The notes under the pieces are model-generated. The model ran no database searches, was not told the DNA's origin, and worked only from the letters and a program-made list of their open reading frames with translations. From assembly GCF_041260155.1 (NCBI RefSeq), contig NC_091944.1, positions 13,617,772 through 13,681,771 of the forward strand: a stretch of DNA of 64,000 nucleotides. Direction: 5' to 3'. This document shows positions 62,166-64,000 of the stretch, in pieces (the stretch's first letter is position 1; each line of letters begins with the position of its first letter). A program made the translations under genes and the position numbers. Origin of the DNA: Ptychodera flava. Lineage: Eukaryota > Hemichordata > Enteropneusta > Ptychoderidae.

Positions 62166-63140
62166 GGAAACATGAAGCGTTCTGAAATAGGCTCACTCAT
62201 CGCCACAAGGGGACATTTGGACATTATGTTAGTTTGCGTGGCACCTGCATGTGGTAGATAAAATATGTACTAATACGACATAGCATAGACCGAACCTTAA
62301 CCATCAAAAAGTAACCATCATCTTATAATCTGCTATATGCTAATAGACATCAAATCAGGTCCCATAATCATTATCATTCAAGGTAACTATGAAATTTACC
62401 AGGTCCAAGGAATATATCGAAAATGACAAAGGCAGTTGGGTCATGTTGAACCACGAAATAGTGGTGGTACCAGGTGTCCGGAATGGGTAAGCGTACCCTG
62501 CCAGCTAGCTGCACCCGTCAAGATTGACCCAAAACGACAAATCCATTGTTATTTGGTGAATTCACCAAATTATTTTTGTGAGTTTGTGTGTCCCTGTCCC
62601 ATGGACGAGCTGACACTCACAGAATAAGAGAATTAAAGATTTTGATAGAGGTAGAATACAACTAATTGATTTTCTTTAAAGTGACACTACTGGTCTATAT
62701 ACCTTACAACCAGAAAAGATCCACATTTAACTGTGAAGTATTAAAGGAGCTTTAGGAAAAATAGTCAAAACTGCCAATAACTTTGGTTGTATGTATTGAA
62801 ATGAAGTGCAAAATAATGCGAGTCACAGTAAATGTTAAAGAAATATCATGTTTGGAATTGATAATAATAATATCATGGAGTTTATTGATGAAGCTACCAA
62901 ACTTCGGTGGTTGATCATACAACATAGAACTGAAGAAAAGAGCAGCAAAATTGATCTCATGTTTAACATGAGGTACAAAATTTCTTACGTGAAGAATATA
63001 GGCCTCAAATGCTATAATTGTCAGTGTTTGTGAGTTGCGTCCCTAGATTTCGGTGCAAACCCTTCTAAACGGTAAAGTTACCCATTTGAGGTAAGTCTGA
63101 ATCACTGTGATACTAAAAAAATTCTGATTTCTCTTTGCAG
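62166..63140. other. No gene recognised; may include 5' intron of GASK1-like gene 3
   Basis: A 63-codon frame at 62436-62627 has several Cys but no recognisable motif. The stretch ends in the acceptor TTTCTCTTTGCAG at 63140. Confidence 0.5.
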
Positions 63141-63256
63141 GGCATATTTTTCACCACCTGGTGATGCTCACGTCCCTCTGAATTCCCAGTAACTCCCCTT
63201 CCAGTGATTGCGAACGCAACCCGAGTACTCTCCTTCAAGACACGTGGCAGGAGGAG
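63141..63256 (+). other. Probable 5' UTR of GASK1-like gene 3
   Basis: It follows a strong acceptor (CTGATTTCTCTTTGCAG) and carries a six-codon upstream frame (ATG at 63164 to TGA). The arrangement matches the acceptors upstream of the starts of genes 1 and 2. Confidence 0.5.
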
Positions 63257-63539
63257 ATGACAAGGCGGTATTTTCTGGTGGTCTTCTTGTTGTGTTGTAC
63301 CATCGTTGCAACCCTAATGCTCTACAGCAGTATATTAACTTCGAAAAACATGTGGAATGTCGCCTTTATCATCAGCACTCGCTACCTGACGAACTTTCAA
63401 AACCAATCTGCAGCCTCGCTCGAATTTACATCTCGAAAATCGGGGAATACGTCGTCCAGGGGAAACTTGAACGATGAACTCCTTGATGCAGATACTGGCG
63501 ATGATGGTACTTCCAGCGGCAAAAAGCGGATGACTCGTG
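63257..63539 (+). CDS. GASK1-like gene 3, first coding exon (gene continues past the window or is incomplete)
   Basis: The exon starts MTRRYFLVVFLLCCTIVATL, nearly the same as gene 2 (MKRRRFLVVFLLCCTFVATL): a basic tail and a signal anchor at residues about 6-23. Similarity continues through NFQNQ and a Ser/Gly/Asp-rich stem. A donor G|GTAAGT lies at 63539/63540 (phase 1), where gene 2 has no intron; reading on without splicing meets TGA within five codons. A candidate next exon begins at 63602 after GCCGCCACTCAG and reads EEGGAVQENEK before a TAA, so its structure is unresolved. No kinase-domain sequence is visible before position 64000. It could be a full gene with more downstream exons or a partial duplicate of gene 2. 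Confidence 0.7.
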
Positions 63540-64000
63540 GTAAGTACGTTTGAATGCCTTTGAATGCCCTTGAAGTAAAAGTATTTGGCGCCGCCACTCA
63601 GAAGAGGGGGGTGCAGTCCAAGAAAACGAGAAATAAATTAGAAAGGAAAATACCGAAAGTGGAAACAATGTGGGAAAAGTTTGCTCTTGTAAGGAGTTAG
63701 ACTGTGTTATCTGCCAGTGACTTATTCCCTGAATATCAAATTCAGACTGGTATAGAGAAAGAAGAAAATCCCCGGCTATGAATCAAACGCACGTTGCATA
63801 ACTCATAAAGTCAAGTTAAGAAAGTGTATTCCCAAAGGACATATTTCAAACGGAACTTTGGTCGTGAAACTCTGCAAAGATCAGCACCCACCGCTGCTAC
63901 ATGATGATAGTCAAACAACGCATACTACTAACAACCCTTCTGGGCACAGAACGTTTTGTATTTCTATAAGTTCAGAGCCCTGGGAATGAACGGTTTTCCA
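63540..64000. other. Intron or 3' flank of GASK1-like gene 3
   Basis: No confident exon was seen. The 63602-63720 region has acidic, coding-like composition in one frame but contains stops. Confidence 0.4.

Noticed and set aside
62436-62627. Cys-containing 63-codon frame
   Set aside because: Too short, no recognisable family and no matching splice sites.

Overview
This window looks like nuclear DNA from a multicellular animal. Genes are split by GT-AG introns, coding density is very low, and most of the sequence is microsatellite, satellite and short non-autonomous transposon. The protein families are a RIM-type active-zone C2B protein and GASK1 (FAM198) Golgi kinases. Together with tRNA-derived SINEs and a CR1/L2-like LINE tail they suggest an invertebrate deuterostome such as a hemichordate or amphioxus. 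That placement is inference, and the species cannot be read from the window.

Layout: 1-2150 is a pentanucleotide satellite with a repeated higher-order island. 4615-13846 (+) is a three-exon gene for a small protein that is almost only a RIM C2B domain; its introns hold microsatellites, a pair of TTAA-flanked MITEs and a dimeric tRNA-like SINE. 16670-19831 (-) is a complete three-exon GASK1-like kinase gene of 446 codons. 20-33 kb has no recognised gene but contains a 900-bp palindrome of palindromes with a 7-bp target duplication. 33067-36957 (+) is a second GASK1-like gene with a long acidic stem, whose frame is broken at a short GA run as sequenced. 37.6-62.2 kb is gene-poor: MITEs nested in MITEs, a 2-2.6 kb direct duplication (42.7-45.4 and 46.7-48.7 kb), a satellite of about 146 bp invaded by a SINE, a LINE tail, hairpin elements and another LINE fragment. 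At 63257 (+) a third GASK1-like gene begins and runs off the window.

Gene relationships: the three GASK1-like loci look like a local cluster. The second and third share an almost identical signal-anchor start and lie in the same orientation. The first two share both coding-intron positions and phases, one of which falls immediately before the HDR catalytic-loop motif. All three have a good splice acceptor shortly upstream of the start codon, so a non-coding first exon is likely a shared feature. The RIM-like gene is a different family and is simply a neighbour.

Repeats: the dominant family is a TTAA-flanked MITE of about 300-360 bp with ends like AAGGTAGAAYGCGCCTCG (nine copies seen). Three copies have been hit by three different smaller MITEs. 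No LTR retrovirus, Polinton, capsid or envelope remains, CRISPR array, rRNA or tRNA gene was recognised.
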